A stretch of DNA of 64,000 nt from Actinernus sp. WN-2022 (lineage: Eukaryota; Cnidaria; Anthozoa; Actiniaria; Actinernidae). The first letter of the stretch is position 1, and the number at the start of each line of letters is the position of its first letter. Positions 52,881-64,000 of this stretch are shown here, piece by piece. The notes below the pieces were generated by a model, which worked only from the letters and a program-made list of their open reading frames with translations, was not told where the DNA came from and searched no databases. The translations under genes and the position numbers were made by a program. Location of the stretch: the NCBI GenBank assembly GCA_030867875.1, contig JAOWCC010000577.1:84673740-84737739 (forward strand), given 5' to 3'.

Positions 52881-54920
52881 CATTTTTCGAATATATAATA
52901 ATAATAATACATGTCTAACATCTATAATTATGATATGTATTGGGCTTTCGCCACTTTTATAGCACAATCGTCAAAGTACAAGACAATTAATTTCATTTAG
53001 GAACAAAAACGGCGAAAAGTAATGGGATCAAAATACAACAGTCAGTATTGTGTCGTAAGGCAGGACTGAAAAAGTAAACTAAAATGCGGCTGTTTTTCAA
53101 AAGTAGTGGGATTGAAATACAAATAGTAATGCTAAAGCAAACATAGACAAGAGAACAGAAAAGAAAAATGACATAACCATAGAAAGTTACTTTTGCATGG
53201 TAACGTATTGACAATGAAGTCCCTGAACGCCTGACTATGTACTAGTATGTTATCTGTTGTTAATGACATATCATCAATACGTCATTCACGTTTAGCTCGT
53301 TTTCTATTAGCATTGCCTGAGGAAATACATTCGATTCCTGTTGATTGTGTGGCATATTCTTTCAGGTGTTTTGAGAGTAAAATGGTAGTCAACATGTACG
53401 CAGATAACCAACTTCACGAACAGTCGCATTTTAGTTTCTGTTTCATTTCTTATCGATTTATGATTCGTTTTCTTCCAAAAAAAACTACAGTCTATCATTA
53501 CAGAACATATTATTAGTTCAGGTACATTTTCTAATTGCGTACGTTCTCTCACATTTATATATCGTTTATATCAATAAATGCCCTATTTTTCCATTACAAT
53601 CTTGAGAGCAATAGCATGGATTAATATGTGTGAACAACCTACATGCTCTACTGATAACCGAAGTTGTTCGAATCATTCGTATAAACTTCGGAAGATAACG
53701 GAGAAATCTGCGAAATCCGAAAATCAGAAAACCCACCGAAATGTGAAACGAGCTAAACATTTCGCCGATAACTATTTCTCGAGTAAGTTTATTTTGTTGT
53801 TCGCCTGTTCATAGAATCCTGTTCACACACAAACGGCAGAGTTTAATAAAACAGTCAACTCATGAAAGTGTTAAACGAGCAGAACATTTCGCCGTGAAGG
53901 CTGGCCGATCCTCGACTGGTTATTTTGTAGTTCATCGGTTCATATAATCCTTTTCACACACAAACTGCAGAGTTTCACAAAACAGTCGACACATAAAAAA
54001 ACAATGAGTTAATTACTAACATATGGAATGGGAAATATTGTAACAGCAGTTTGGGATTAATTTTATATTTCAGAATTTTATATTCAGAGGCATTTGTTTT
54101 AGTTTCCTACCTGCAAGTGGCGAGCACGCAACAGCGCCCAACCGAACCTCTCTTGACTCCTCTGCACACAGGTTTCTATATCTACTGATTCTGTTAATAA
54201 GTATATTTTTGCTATAAAAAGCGGACAAAAATTAAAGGATGTTAAATTCAGATTAAAGTGGACAGCATTAAGAACAGATCGGAACCGAAGCAGCAAAGTA
54301 GAGAAATGTTAATTCACTAATAGGACATATTCACATCCAAAGGGAATTCTGAAATTCTCATATGCCAAATATTGGCTTGATTAAAGTGTGCAACTGTCTA
54401 ACATGGTCTACATTAAGCAACCAACACGCTAGGATCGGAAGGTCAGCTGATTATTACTTTTTCAACGATTTTAACTATCATTGTTTATCGGTTTATTTTC
54501 CAGGTATGAGAATATAATACATTTTTGTAAAATAACACTTAGTTAATCTTGAAGTCATACATACTTGGATGGAAACTAGTTAAACCCAGAAGGCTTATAC
54601 ATACGAGTAGTCCAGCTATTATTAAATATACAATTATAATTTTTTGTATCAGGTCATCAGTGTATGAATTCGACTAGAATAACTAGTTCTTTCCATAGTG
54701 CCTAAACTTGATAAAGTCAGTAAACTTATGATACGGAATAAATATGATGACAGCCACAAATACCGGAAAGTGGCCTAAAAGATCTAGATGGAATTGGTGA
54801 TGTTCTTAAAAACTTCAAACACATTATAATTAGCATAATTCGCATACTTCAAAGAACACCGGTTTGTTTGACATTATTTTTATGTTAAAGATTAGTTCTT
54901 ATATGAAATCCTTAACGGCC
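52881..54920. repeat. Segmental unit, first copy (R, P1, P2, C and D blocks)
   Basis: Order: R repeat (52905-53110), P1 frame (53290-53430), a P2 frame (53578-53814, AWINMCEQPTCSTDNRSCSN and NVKRAKHFADNYF), a duplicated stretch with CACACAAACGGCAGAGTTT, block C (54080-54250, TTCCTACCTGCAAGTGGCGA), block D (54330-54920, also at 29.3 kb). The same blocks except D recur in order at 59.04-61.18 kb. P1 and P2 could be exons of one unknown repeated gene, but no complete frame can be built. Confidence 0.75.
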
Positions 54921-56369
54921 TTCAGTACAGTGTTTAATATGGAATCCCGTGGAAATATATGTTTAAACCACACAACTCCATCAAGGTGTTTCTTGCATAA
55001 TTACTGCTGCTGTTTACCATCCTAACGGCTCTGATGAAAGACCAACCACCTGTTCCAGAGTTTTATTACTGCAGCTGAAGTTACCTACCGAAATGGCTGG
55101 CTCCAGTATTATTTCTATCCATCCTAACCAAATAAAACTCAATAACTACGTATACCAACGAATATTCAGCGAATTGTCAACACGCTCAGTCGCCAGATAG
55201 AGGTTCGGTTAGAGCAGTATAATTTATATAGATCAGAGTAGTATATAGATAAGAGTAGTATATAGAAATAGTATACGAATGTACTCAGTATATTCGTTAT
55301 TCATTTATTGATTTGTTGATGCATTACATAAGTTACGTAAATTATTTTATACTAGAGTGTAGGTATTACTTTAATAAACAATCTATATGTCTATAAATGG
55401 TAAAACTATAGCTTCCATGTAACCTAATAACTTGCTTTTAGAAAGAAAATTACCTTTCCGTTTTCCTTTGATCTATAAATTTAAATTCGTCAATCACTTG
55501 TGATATTTCCCTTAGTTATTCTACAACACCTGGTAATATTAATGTGTTCAACAATTCTCGTACGCCTTTCGTAATTCCTGATGTGACGGACGTTCTTCAA
55601 CCATTGAAACCTGAACTCGATAAAATTCAGATTGTATTAAGCTAGTAATGACTTTTAATGTATTTTCTCTTTTTCATGTTGGAAATGCGAGATGACAGGT
55701 AAAAATATTACAACATAAGCCATATATTTTCTGAAAACTATAGTTTGTTTAATGAAACTAATTATTATTGTTCTTGATATAATGTCACGGAAACGTTATG
55801 GCATTATTAATATTGTCCACCATATTTTTAAGCCACAAAAACTACATTACATATTTTGTTATTATCAATGGATGAGTCTAATGTAGTGTTTATATATGCG
55901 TAGTTTCATTTATGTATTACCTATTTATCAGTTCCTTATTTATTTAATATTAATATATTATTGCAATACATTGTTGTTGAATAGCCCCTCGAGGGAGCAT
56001 AAATAAAGTTATGTAACACTCATTTATTTATTCATTAGTATATTATCAAAATTATTACACGGCCATAAGTTTAAGACATAGTCATAGCCATTAGTTTAAA
56101 GCATTTCTATTACAGGTCGGTTTTGCGGCGTGGCAAAAATCTCTCGCCAGCTCCCTTGTGAATTTTATAATCCGATCACGTCACGCAACCAGATGTCATT
56201 CACTGACAGCTATGATCTCCACCAACAAATATCAGTACATATTTGCTCGCCACTAGCAGATTATTCTTTATATAAGGAGATATCAAAACTAAAGAAATGC
56301 TAAGTATAGTGTGCACTATTGAATATGTGTCCACCAGACACCCTCGCCCTCCTTTATGTCGATTACCCA
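54921..56369. other. AT-rich non-coding stretch between duplicated units
   Basis: No gene seen. A short block near 55550-55640 (CTCGTACGCCTTTCGTAATT) matches 61105-61175, extending the segmental duplication. Otherwise unique-looking. Confidence 0.5.
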
Positions 56370-57430
56370 ACTACATTCGACCTTGAGCTGAAAAGTCTGG
56401 GATTTAATAATGATTAAAAACATTCCGTTAACGAACTGGCAGTAGAAAAGCAAATAGCATAATTTATAATGAACACTCGCTGTAGAAGGTTTGATGAAAA
56501 AGGCATAACAAAATATTTTAAATATTGCAGTTTAGGTTCGTATTGACAACCTGATTGGTTAATGTTAAAGATTGGCAAAGTGTTCAACTAGAATTGTCCC
56601 GTGTATTGTCCCAAATCTTGCAATTATCAATATTACAGTCGAGAACGGTTAATAGGACCACAGTAGAGACCACAGAATGGCGATATTCGTATAATCGCGG
56701 TATCCATATTAAGCGGGTTCGTTAAATGACGTCACTTACGGCATACATAAATACAGGAGGGCATTTCAATACCGGTACAAATGTAGAGGTATCTCAGAAC
56801 AGTATATAGGAAAGGAAAGGGGTATCCGTAATTTAGTGGATCGATTTCATAACAGAATAATTACCAACTATTTCAGCTGTCGACTAATTGAATGTTGATT
56901 TTAAAAGGCTTGAAAAAACATAAAATGTTTATATCAATACTCTCGATTCTTAGAGTCGAAGGAAAGGAATTGAAGGAGGGCGTAAGGGGGCTTTCTATTA
57001 TTAAGGCAGGGGGTAGATAAAATTGGTAGGTGTGTGCTGAAAATATTATCCAACCTTTCCATGATACCTAAACAATTCACAATCCCCTTGCCTTCATCTG
57101 ATATTTTGTAAGCCCCCCTTCTTTAACATTACTACCACCATCATTCTACCCCAGCATGTCTCTTAGTGAGCTGCAACGAGAAAGCTTTAATTCATGCTAT
57201 TACAACATGTGTAATAGCCTTCGACATTAGTAGTACTAAATAAACCCCACTCCATAAGCCTTCTGTGAATTTCAAACCGAACTACCAAGCTTCTCAAACA
57301 ACATAACCCCCTCCCCCGCTCTAATAATAAATGAAATCCCCATAATGTAAATATTTTCAGACCAATGTTCCCATAAATTACTCCCTAAAGACGGTTTGAT
57401 AAAACGTATCATAAAACAAGTCAAAATATT
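56370..57430. repeat. Block B, second copy
   Basis: Homologous to 51670-52790 with scattered substitutions and indels, in the same orientation, about 4.7 kb away. It has lost the long A and C runs of the first copy. No coding content. Confidence 0.85.
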
Positions 57431-58870
57431 AGAGATACTAATAATAACAACTTTATTTACGTGTCAATCTACATAGCAGTATAACAACCACTAAATGGGG
57501 ACACCCTAACTTAAATTTGTAAATACAATGTTAAGAATTATAAAAGAACTGGTTATGAATAATATGTACAATCGTAATTAAGATAATATATAATTTAGTA
57601 TTATAATATAATATTTTATAATTTAATAATAATATATTGAGAGCTGTGTTGTCCGCCCCTAACTGCATCAACTGCATCAACCACAAGGTAATTATAATAT
57701 AAATTATAAAATAACCCAGAGGAAACTCGCGCGCTGATTGGCTGAAAGCCGTGTTTATATGAGAGTCCATAGACATGGAAATTCGCTGGCACGCGATTGT
57801 GAATGAACTGATCAAAATGGCAAACGACAAGGAATAATGTTTTCACCAAACGTTGACTTTCAATAATATGATTGTAATCAGCAAAACCGACAGATATATT
57901 TAACAAAAATACAGCCAATCGACGAAGTTATCAAATTTGCTAACCACCCGGCCAAGATATTTGTATTTGTGGTCCAACAAACAAAAGTCGAAACCACTTT
58001 TCGTCTAACTTATTTCGTACGGTAAAACTAAAACACACAAACGGCTAACAAGTCTAGTTTTTAAACAACCTCCTTATAGATGAATAGAGCAAAGAATGGA
58101 GCTAGAGACTAGAGTAGACGAGAGGGAAAAGCAAGGCAACACTCTTTAAAACAAAATTCTCTGTCTTTTTCAGATCCCAAACTAAAACTAAAAGGACATA
58201 TACGTATTTGTCGGCGACGAAGTCATGAAATAATAAGCCTTCATATAAGGCCAATTGTTATCATTCACCCTGTTTGGTCTTAGATAATTCAGATAAGGTT
58301 TTTAGCTTTCTCCTTGCCATTTTATGAACAACTACATGAATTTTGCAAACTCACGTGCGACAGTTGTGAAGTTAATATTTTGTTGATTTTTTCACAGAAC
58401 AAAATGAGTTTTTCCCTCTTACCTTGCACTCTTAGCCTCATCTCATTGGAAGGAAAGTTCCAACAGCTAGATCTTTCCATTGAGTTTGGTGAAAATAAAA
58501 GTTCATTCAACTAATTAAAACCTGCTTCAAAGTTCAACAGGGGAATCATGTTTCCTCATGTACATTCAGCGACAAAAACACCCAGTTCAAGTCCTCCACT
58601 CCTTGAATGCCTTTCGCCTTAAATTTCCGGGAAAGCATGTATTGAATTCCGAGTTAGTCTTTTCGGGGACTGTTGAAGGTTTTTAAAATAGAGCCACACA
58701 CTGACACAGAGCCAGAGGACACAGAGCATTCCTTCGTTTCTCTCAGATTTCCCGCGCTGTGCAAACTCACCGTCGGTCGATTTCTGACGACTGTTACGGT
58801 TAGGAGAATTGATCTTCTGATCGTGCGTGCGTAAGATTTTCTCGTGTTTTTCCTGTTCGTTATTTTATAA
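57431..58870. other. Unduplicated insert within the second unit
   Basis: About 1.4 kb not present in the first unit. No gene recognised; a 66-codon frame at 58314-58514 has no motif. The insert ends at the hairpin at 58871-59033. Confidence 0.45.
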
Positions 58871-59033
58871 AAGCAATATAACACGCTTTCCATGTCTTTG
58901 TTCTCTTATATAAACACTTGGGATATGTTGGGAGAACGCATAAAAACTTGAAAATCACTTTTCTTTGTTCTCCCAACATATCCCGCGTGTTTATATAAGA
59001 GAACAAAGACATGGAAAGCGTGTTATATTGCTT
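58871..59033. repeat. 67-bp inverted repeat, 29-base spacer
   Basis: 58871-58937 and 58967-59033 are reverse complements with two adjacent mismatches. It sits exactly at the border between the unduplicated insert and the second copy of the R repeat. Confidence 0.9.
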
Positions 59034-61180
59034 AATCCAAGATGATTGTTAGAGAAATACAAGGTGATTGAAAGATAAATCCTTTTTGGAATATATTCAT
59101 ACATGTCTACATCTATAATTATCATATGTATTGGGCTTTTCGCCACTTGTTATAGCATAATCGGCAAAGTACAAGAAAAATAATTTCAGTTTAGGAACAC
59201 AAACGGCGAAAAGTAATACAAATGTCAGTAGTGGGTCGTAAGGCAAGACTGAAAAAGTAATGCTAAAATGAACATAGAGAAGAGAACAGAAAAGAAAAAT
59301 GGCATAACAAAAGTAAGTTACTATTTCCATGGTAACGTTTTGGACAATGAAGTCCCTGACAGCCTGTGTACTAGTGTATTGTCTGTTGTTAATGGCATGT
59401 CATCAATACGTCATTTTGAGTTTAGCTCGTTTCCTATATATTAGCATTGCCTGAGGAAATACATTCGATTCCTGTTGAATGTGTGGCATATTCTTTCAAG
59501 TGTTTTGAGAGTAAAAAGTTAGTTAAACATGTACGCAGATAACCAACTTGAAAAATAGCCGCATTTTAGTTTCTGTTTCATTTCTTATCGATTTATGATT
59601 TGTTTTCTTCCTAAAAACTACAGTTTAGCAAAACTTTCTATCATTACAGAACATGTTTTAGATCAATTACATTTTCTAATTGCGTTCTCTCGCATTTATA
59701 TATTGCTTATAAATAAGGTTATACGACAACGTACGTATCAAGAAATACCCTATTTTTCGGTTGCAATCTTGAAAACAATAGCATGGATTCGTATGTGTGA
59801 ACAACCTACACGCCCTACTGATAACCGAAGTTGTTCGAATCATTCGCATAAACTTCGTGAAAAGAACGGAGAAATCTGCGAAATCCGAAAGGCATAATCG
59901 GATTTTTCTTCCGCTACACTACCCCACTGATATGCAAATAAAATAGACAACTCACCCAAATGTGAAACGAGCTGAACATTTCGCCGTGTATACGGGCCGA
60001 TAATTATTTCTCAAGTAAGTTTATTTTGTTGTTCGCGGTCTGTTCATAGAATCCTATTCACACTCACAAACGGCAGAGTTTAATAAAACAGTCAACCCAT
60101 GAAAGTGTGAAACGAGCAGAAACTTTCGATGTGAATGCGCGCCGACTCACGACTAAGTCTGTTTTGTAGTTCGTCTGTCCATAGAATACTGTTCACCCAC
60201 AAACGGCAGACTTAATGGCGATGCCATTAAGCTATTACTCGTTCTCAGATAGGTTTCTTCTCAAAACTCCAAATAACGTTTAGTAAATGAGTGCTATAAA
60301 ATATGCTTTTAATGAAATAGATGGAAGTCGTCAGTCATGTAAACATTTTCTTTAATAAACTTTCTTGTCAGGGCTTATGTCAGCCGATGTAGACCCCAAA
60401 TGGGTTAATTACTAACATTATAGAATGGGAAATATTATAACAGCAGTTTAGGACTAATTGTTCTAGACGGTTTGATGATTTAAGCTCAATATATACTTAT
60501 GGCTGCCGAAAGTCCGTTAACAGTAAATTACGAGCCTTTGTAACAATAATTACACGGCAAAATATCAGCCTAATTCAAATATGCTTACTGATAATGTATA
60601 AAGGATATATACTAATGAACCAACTTCAATTGTTCGCGGAAACTATTTGTTATTGAGTAACTACATGGATAAATAAAATAAATAAAACACTGACATGACA
60701 TTCATAGGTATACGTTTCTAAAGCTAGACTAGAAAGTAAAGATTACAATTCCGAAATATTGAAAACAATATAATTACACGTTGTCGTTATTTTATAATCC
60801 TTCTAGCTAATTACACATTCTTTCGCTATTTTCCATTGTTATAGACTTGGTAGATATTTTTGTTCCCTGTTTTTTGGGGGCAGTTTATTTTACTAATATG
60901 TGTTTATTGTTTCTCGTTTCTTAACGGCTTTCAGAATATTATATTTAGAGGCATTTGTATTAGTTTCCTACCTGCCAAGTGGCGAGCACGAAATCGCGCT
61001 CAACGGAACCGCTCTTGAGTCCTCTGCACACAGGTGTATATATCTACTGATTCTGTTAATAAGGATATCTTTGATATAAAAACCGGACGAGAAAGGATGG
61101 CAATTCTCGTACGCCTTTCGTAATTCCTGATGTGATGGGCATTCGATAAAGTACAGACTGCATTAAGCTATTAAAGTGCC
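59034..61180. repeat. Segmental unit, second copy
   Basis: R repeat (59095-59250), P1 (59415-59560), P2 (59750-59897, AWIRMCEQPTRPTDNRSCSN), the CACAAACGGCAGA stretch (60040-60210), block C (60940-61090) and the CTCGTACGCCTTTCGTAATT block (61105). About 700 bases between 60210 and 60940 are only partly shared with the first copy. All frames are interrupted. Confidence 0.75.
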
Positions 61181-61760
61181 TATCAGCTCTAGCCAGAAAT
61201 CATTTACTTGGGCGCAATACAGTGTTTTAAATCTTTTTCAACCATTTTGGAGCGATTTATGGTCATAGTATTGCTATAAAAAGCACTACAAATCCTTGAA
61301 AAGACGTCATTTAAGGGACATTATACTAATGAGTTGGAAATGAATTGAGTTGAATTTCTTCATTTATACAGTTGTTTTTCAGGTGTAAGACATTCTACAA
61401 TCTTAGAGAATGATCTTTTATTAAGTGGAGCCTACATAAAAACAGAGCAAAAGGAACTATAAATAACAATAATAATTATAGGTTTTTGTGGCGCATTTAA
61501 AAAACTCAGTACGCTTACATGGAGTATGAGAAGACTATATTAAAAAGTAGAAAATAGTAAAAATAACTATAACTATAGTAAAAATAACTATAACTATATT
61601 GTAAAAGAAATAAAAATATGTTAATATAAGAAGTAATGTAAAATATATATAGAATTACATAAACACAGACAGATATACATATACATACACATATATGTAT
61701 ACATGTAGAGATATATATAACAGAAAATATATACATATAACATAATATAAATACTTCTCT
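61181..61760. other. Non-coding, ending in AT microsatellite
   Basis: No gene. 61540-61760 is a TATA/ACAT-rich microsatellite tract that directly borders the 3' end of the next LINE fragment and may be its tail. Confidence 0.5.
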
Positions 61761-61764
61761 ACTG

Positions 61765-62184
61765 TCACTGCGTCATATAGACTCTTTTGAAAAGAAAGGT
61801 TTTTAGAGCAGATTTAAAGGCTGATATAGTAGTGGAGGACATAATGTAATCTGGTAGTGAGTTCCATAGTTTCGGTGCAGAGTAGGAGAAGGCACGTTCG
61901 CCATAAGTGACAGTTCTAACAGGTGGAAATGGAGGACGAAGGAGTGAACGACTTGAAGAACGAAGAGAACGGGAAGGACGATGTTCTTCAACCAGAGTAG
62001 ATAGATAGCTTGGAGACAGACCGTGTAGTGTCTTACATGTTAAAAGTAGAATCTTGAACTCTATGCGTGCGTCAACTGGTAACCAATGAAAATCCATAAG
62101 TGCAGGTGTAATATGCTCAGACCGTTTTGTTCCAGTGATCAAACGTGCGGCACTATTTTGAATAACAAATAACATATTAAACAC
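61765..62184 (-). pseudogene. 3' end of a LINE reverse transcriptase (5'-truncated)
   Basis: Minus-strand frame of 139 codons: VIQNSAARLITGTKRSEHIT, LMDFHWLPVDARIEFKILLL, YGERAFSYSAPKLWNSLPDY and FKSALKTFLFKRVYMTQ. HWLPV..RI.FKI...T.K.L.G and RAFS..APKLWN.LP are the C-terminal signature of many CR1/L2/RTE-type LINE proteins. Only this tail is present, the usual result of 5'-truncated insertion. The frame is intact, so the insertion may be fairly young. It lies immediately next to a partial block B copy, which it may have split. Confidence 0.7.
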
Positions 62185-62330
62185 TCGCTGTAGAAGGTTT
62201 GATGAAAAACGTATATAAAATTGTCTAAAATATTACAGTTTAGGTTTGTAATGACAACCTCATTGGTTATTGCTAAAGATTGGCAGAGTGTTGAACTAGA
62301 ATGATTATATACGTCAAGTAGCTTAGTGTA
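62165..62330. repeat. Block B, third, partial copy
   Basis: AACACTCGCTGTAGAAGGTT, TTACAGTTTAGGTTTGTAAT and GATTGGCAGAGTGTTGAACT match the interior of the copies at 51.77 and 56.47 kb. Its left side is cut off by the LINE fragment. Confidence 0.8.
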
Positions 62331-62459
62331 GGTAATGCCAATCTAAACTCGCCTCTCTCTCCAAATATCCTAATAGGCATTTCGAGTTCGCCGCTTCAGT
62401 GGTAAAGCCTACTAGGATGATTAGAGAGGCGTCAGGTTAGGTAGGTATTACCTACACTA
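62324..62459. repeat. Imperfect inverted repeat of about 53 bp
   Basis: Arms 62324-62377 and 62408-62459 are about 75 percent complementary (TAGTGTAGGTAATGCC against GGTATTACCTACACTA; CGCCTCTCT against AGAGAGGCG). It is probably a small palindromic MITE. Confidence 0.65.
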
Positions 62460-62607
62460 CCTACTATAACAAAATAAAAGTGTTAATGGTTTTAGTTGGT
62501 GTTTTGTGGGGCTCTTGTGAGGGGTAAGGGTAAGTGGAAAGGGTGCGTCAATATAGAAAATATAGAAAAGCACTTAAGAAAAAGTTCTTAGTGGTATTAT
62601 AATTAGA

Positions 62608-63660
62608 ATGAAGAGAAAAATGGAAAGAATGAGGTTGGATAAGGATATCATAGAAGGGTCTAGAAAATGCAATCAGAATAGAAATAGCATGGAAAGCGAG
62701 AGAAGAATCGTTTGCAATGAGGTTAGGAGGGAATACGCGAGGGTCAACAACAGGAAACCATTCCATCCTAGTGACCGCCATGTTTTGTCGTCAGCCTTCA
62801 AGTGCTATGACAAGAGCTATATGGTTGACGTTGAAGATCCAGAGTTGGACGTTGCAAGCCAAAAGAGGGCAACTCCAGTCAACAATTCAACACGTAGTCA
62901 ATAACGAAGTGCAGCAGCACAATATTATTATTTTTTTTATCACAGGCCAAACAGAGTTTGAAAAGTATAACTTGGAGGGTATCGATGTAACGAGCCAGCC
63001 TTACTTTAACAGTCGAGTTCATCTGGATCTCAGTCTGAGCTTAACAGAGCATTTGATGAGATGCTAGAGGCTATAGAAAAGTACCAACGTGATGGGAGTG
63101 GTTGACGCTTTAAGATTACGTAAACACCAGCAAGTTTAAGCCTTTTAAGGGAGGTGCCTATATTAACCTACCCTCTAAACTAAATAATTCAATGTCTATT
63201 ATCAGTTTTAAAAACAAGGACAACCAATGCTTTCAGAGGGATGTTTTGTCAACACTGTACCCAGCTATAAAGAACGCGAATAGAGTTTCCAAATATGAAG
63301 CATATGAAAACGAATTAAAGTGTGAGGGCATTAGTTTTCCCGTGAAGCGGAAAAGTATTCATAGGTTTGATAAATTCAATGAGATCTCTGTGAATCTGTT
63401 TGGATCTGATGGGAGTGCACATCTCCTCGATGTTAGTGAGGCTACTTATGAGAAACATGTTGATGCATGGTGAGAATAGACACTACTGTTGTATTAAGAA
63501 CTTCAACAAACTTATGAATAAACAGAGTAAGAATGGGAACAGACTGTGGTTCTGCATGCGCTGCCTTCAACTTTCACTTCCGAAAAACGTCTCAAGGACC
63601 ACACTTCAGACTGTGGAGAGCATGCTGCTCAGAGAACAAGAATTCCAGACCTGGTGGGAG
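62608..63660 (+). pseudogene. POLB: N-terminal part of a third Polinton-type DNA polymerase gene
   Basis: Plus-strand coding remnant in several frames. 62608-62904 may be the start (FHPSDRHVLSSAFKCYDKSY). Near 63045-63190 AFDEMLEAIEKYQRDGSGW and FKPFKGGAYINLP can be read, then the open frame 63192-63473: MSIISFKNKDNQCFQRDVLS, KYEAYENELKCEGISFPVKR and FNEISVNLFGSD. After another shift comes HYCCIKNFNKLMNKQS and a zinc-finger-like stretch with FCMRCLQ and, in a further frame, FTSEKRLKDHTSDC. This order (GGAYI.LP, I.FKN.D.CF, ISVN.FG, HY..IKNFN, C..C...H...C) is that of the N-terminal part of Polinton and related PolB proteins; compare INVKNKDDH in E2. The catalytic part would lie beyond 64000 or is lost. 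Confidence 0.6.
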
Positions 63661-63732
63661 GGGGTACTCAACAACGTTTTATACAGAGAGACTTCCCCCC
63701 GAGGTCCAAATCCTTACCCGTTTATGTAAGTA

Positions 63733-63853
63733 ATAGGAATAGCAGGGCGTCTGGACCATTTTTTACCGTTCGTTGGACACACCCCCCTCGCCCCCTCGGG
63801 GTGGTATATCCAACGAACGGTAAAAAGTTATCCAGACCTCCTACTATTCCTAC
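63733..63853. repeat. Imperfect 45-bp inverted repeat with C/G-rich loop
   Basis: Arms 63733-63777 and 63809-63853 pair at roughly 80 percent, including the perfect TTTTTACCGTTCGTTGGA. The loop is CCCCCTCGCCCCCTCGGGG-like. It interrupts the polymerase remnant, so it is probably a small inserted foldback element. Confidence 0.75.
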
Positions 63854-64000
63854 TACATAAAATCCGTGGGAAGCACTATTTTTTCGGCTACCAACTTTCG
63901 GCTACTGCCTAATACATTTCTTTGTAGGAAGTTAAGCAAATGCAATACCAAGGACACAGGGCAGCTTTTTTGGAGTGGTCCAGAATCGGGTGAACCTATG
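63854..64000. other. Window end, nothing recognised
   Basis: No gene signal could be supported in the last 147 bases; they may contain further decayed polymerase sequence. Confidence 0.3.

Noticed and set aside
3081..59033. CRISPR array from repeated and palindromic sequences
   Set aside because: No regular repeat-spacer pattern; the repeats are tandem, dispersed or inverted eukaryotic types.

Overview
The window looks like repeat-rich, AT-rich nuclear DNA from a marine invertebrate, most likely a cnidarian. Genes are sparse and split by short introns with GT/AG borders. The recognisable content is a mixture typical of cnidarian assemblies: Polinton/Maverick-like elements, a PIF/Harbinger transposase, several LINEs, an LTR-retrotransposon gag and a P2X7-C-terminal-domain protein. 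No rRNA, CRISPR or bacterial operon features were seen. The taxonomic call is an inference from gene families, not a measurement.

Left part (1-12.5 kb): a minus-strand gag fragment at the edge; a possible small spliced gene (1.34-1.84 kb); a perfect 73-bp inverted repeat (3.1 kb) whose loop carries a hammerhead-ribozyme-like core; a five-exon transposase-like gene that lacks its central region (5.07-8.04 kb); and a two-exon P2X7-C-terminal-domain gene on the minus strand, broken by two TGA codons (9.65-10.44 kb).

Element E1 (about 12.5-20.9 kb) is a dense, virus-like gene block, one arm of a Polinton-like element. In order it holds a zinc-ribbon protein, a TFIIB-like protein, two minus-strand genes, two plus-strand structural candidates, a minus-strand coiled-coil/membrane protein, a candidate major capsid protein, an A32/FtsK-like packaging ATPase and a conserved gene X. 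Several genes are intact and others carry one or a few breaks.

Middle (21-36 kb): mostly non-coding, with tandem duplications, a solo E1-related remnant at 27.2-27.6 kb and a broken Harbinger transposase at 33.5-34.7 kb.

Element E2 (about 36.5-48.5 kb) is a second, more decayed relative. It repeats capsid, ATPase and gene X and then carries the other arm: small membrane proteins, a retroviral-type integrase and, convergent with it, a protein-primed type B DNA polymerase. One minus-strand L1/Tx1-like LINE (36.8-39.6 kb) abuts the 5' side of the remaining capsid gene and one plus-strand CR1/Rex-like LINE (40.6-42.3 kb) sits inside it. E1 and E2 overlap only in capsid-ATPase-X, so together they suggest the gene order of a longer parent element: zinc ribbon, TFIIB, structural genes, capsid, ATPase, X, membrane genes, integrase, polymerase.

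Right part (48.5-64 kb): a roughly 5-kb unit repeated in tandem with small foldback elements inside it, a LINE 3' end, several hairpins and, at the right edge, the N-terminal part of a third Polinton-type polymerase gene on the plus strand. Nearly all coding sequence here belongs to mobile elements, most of them no longer functional.
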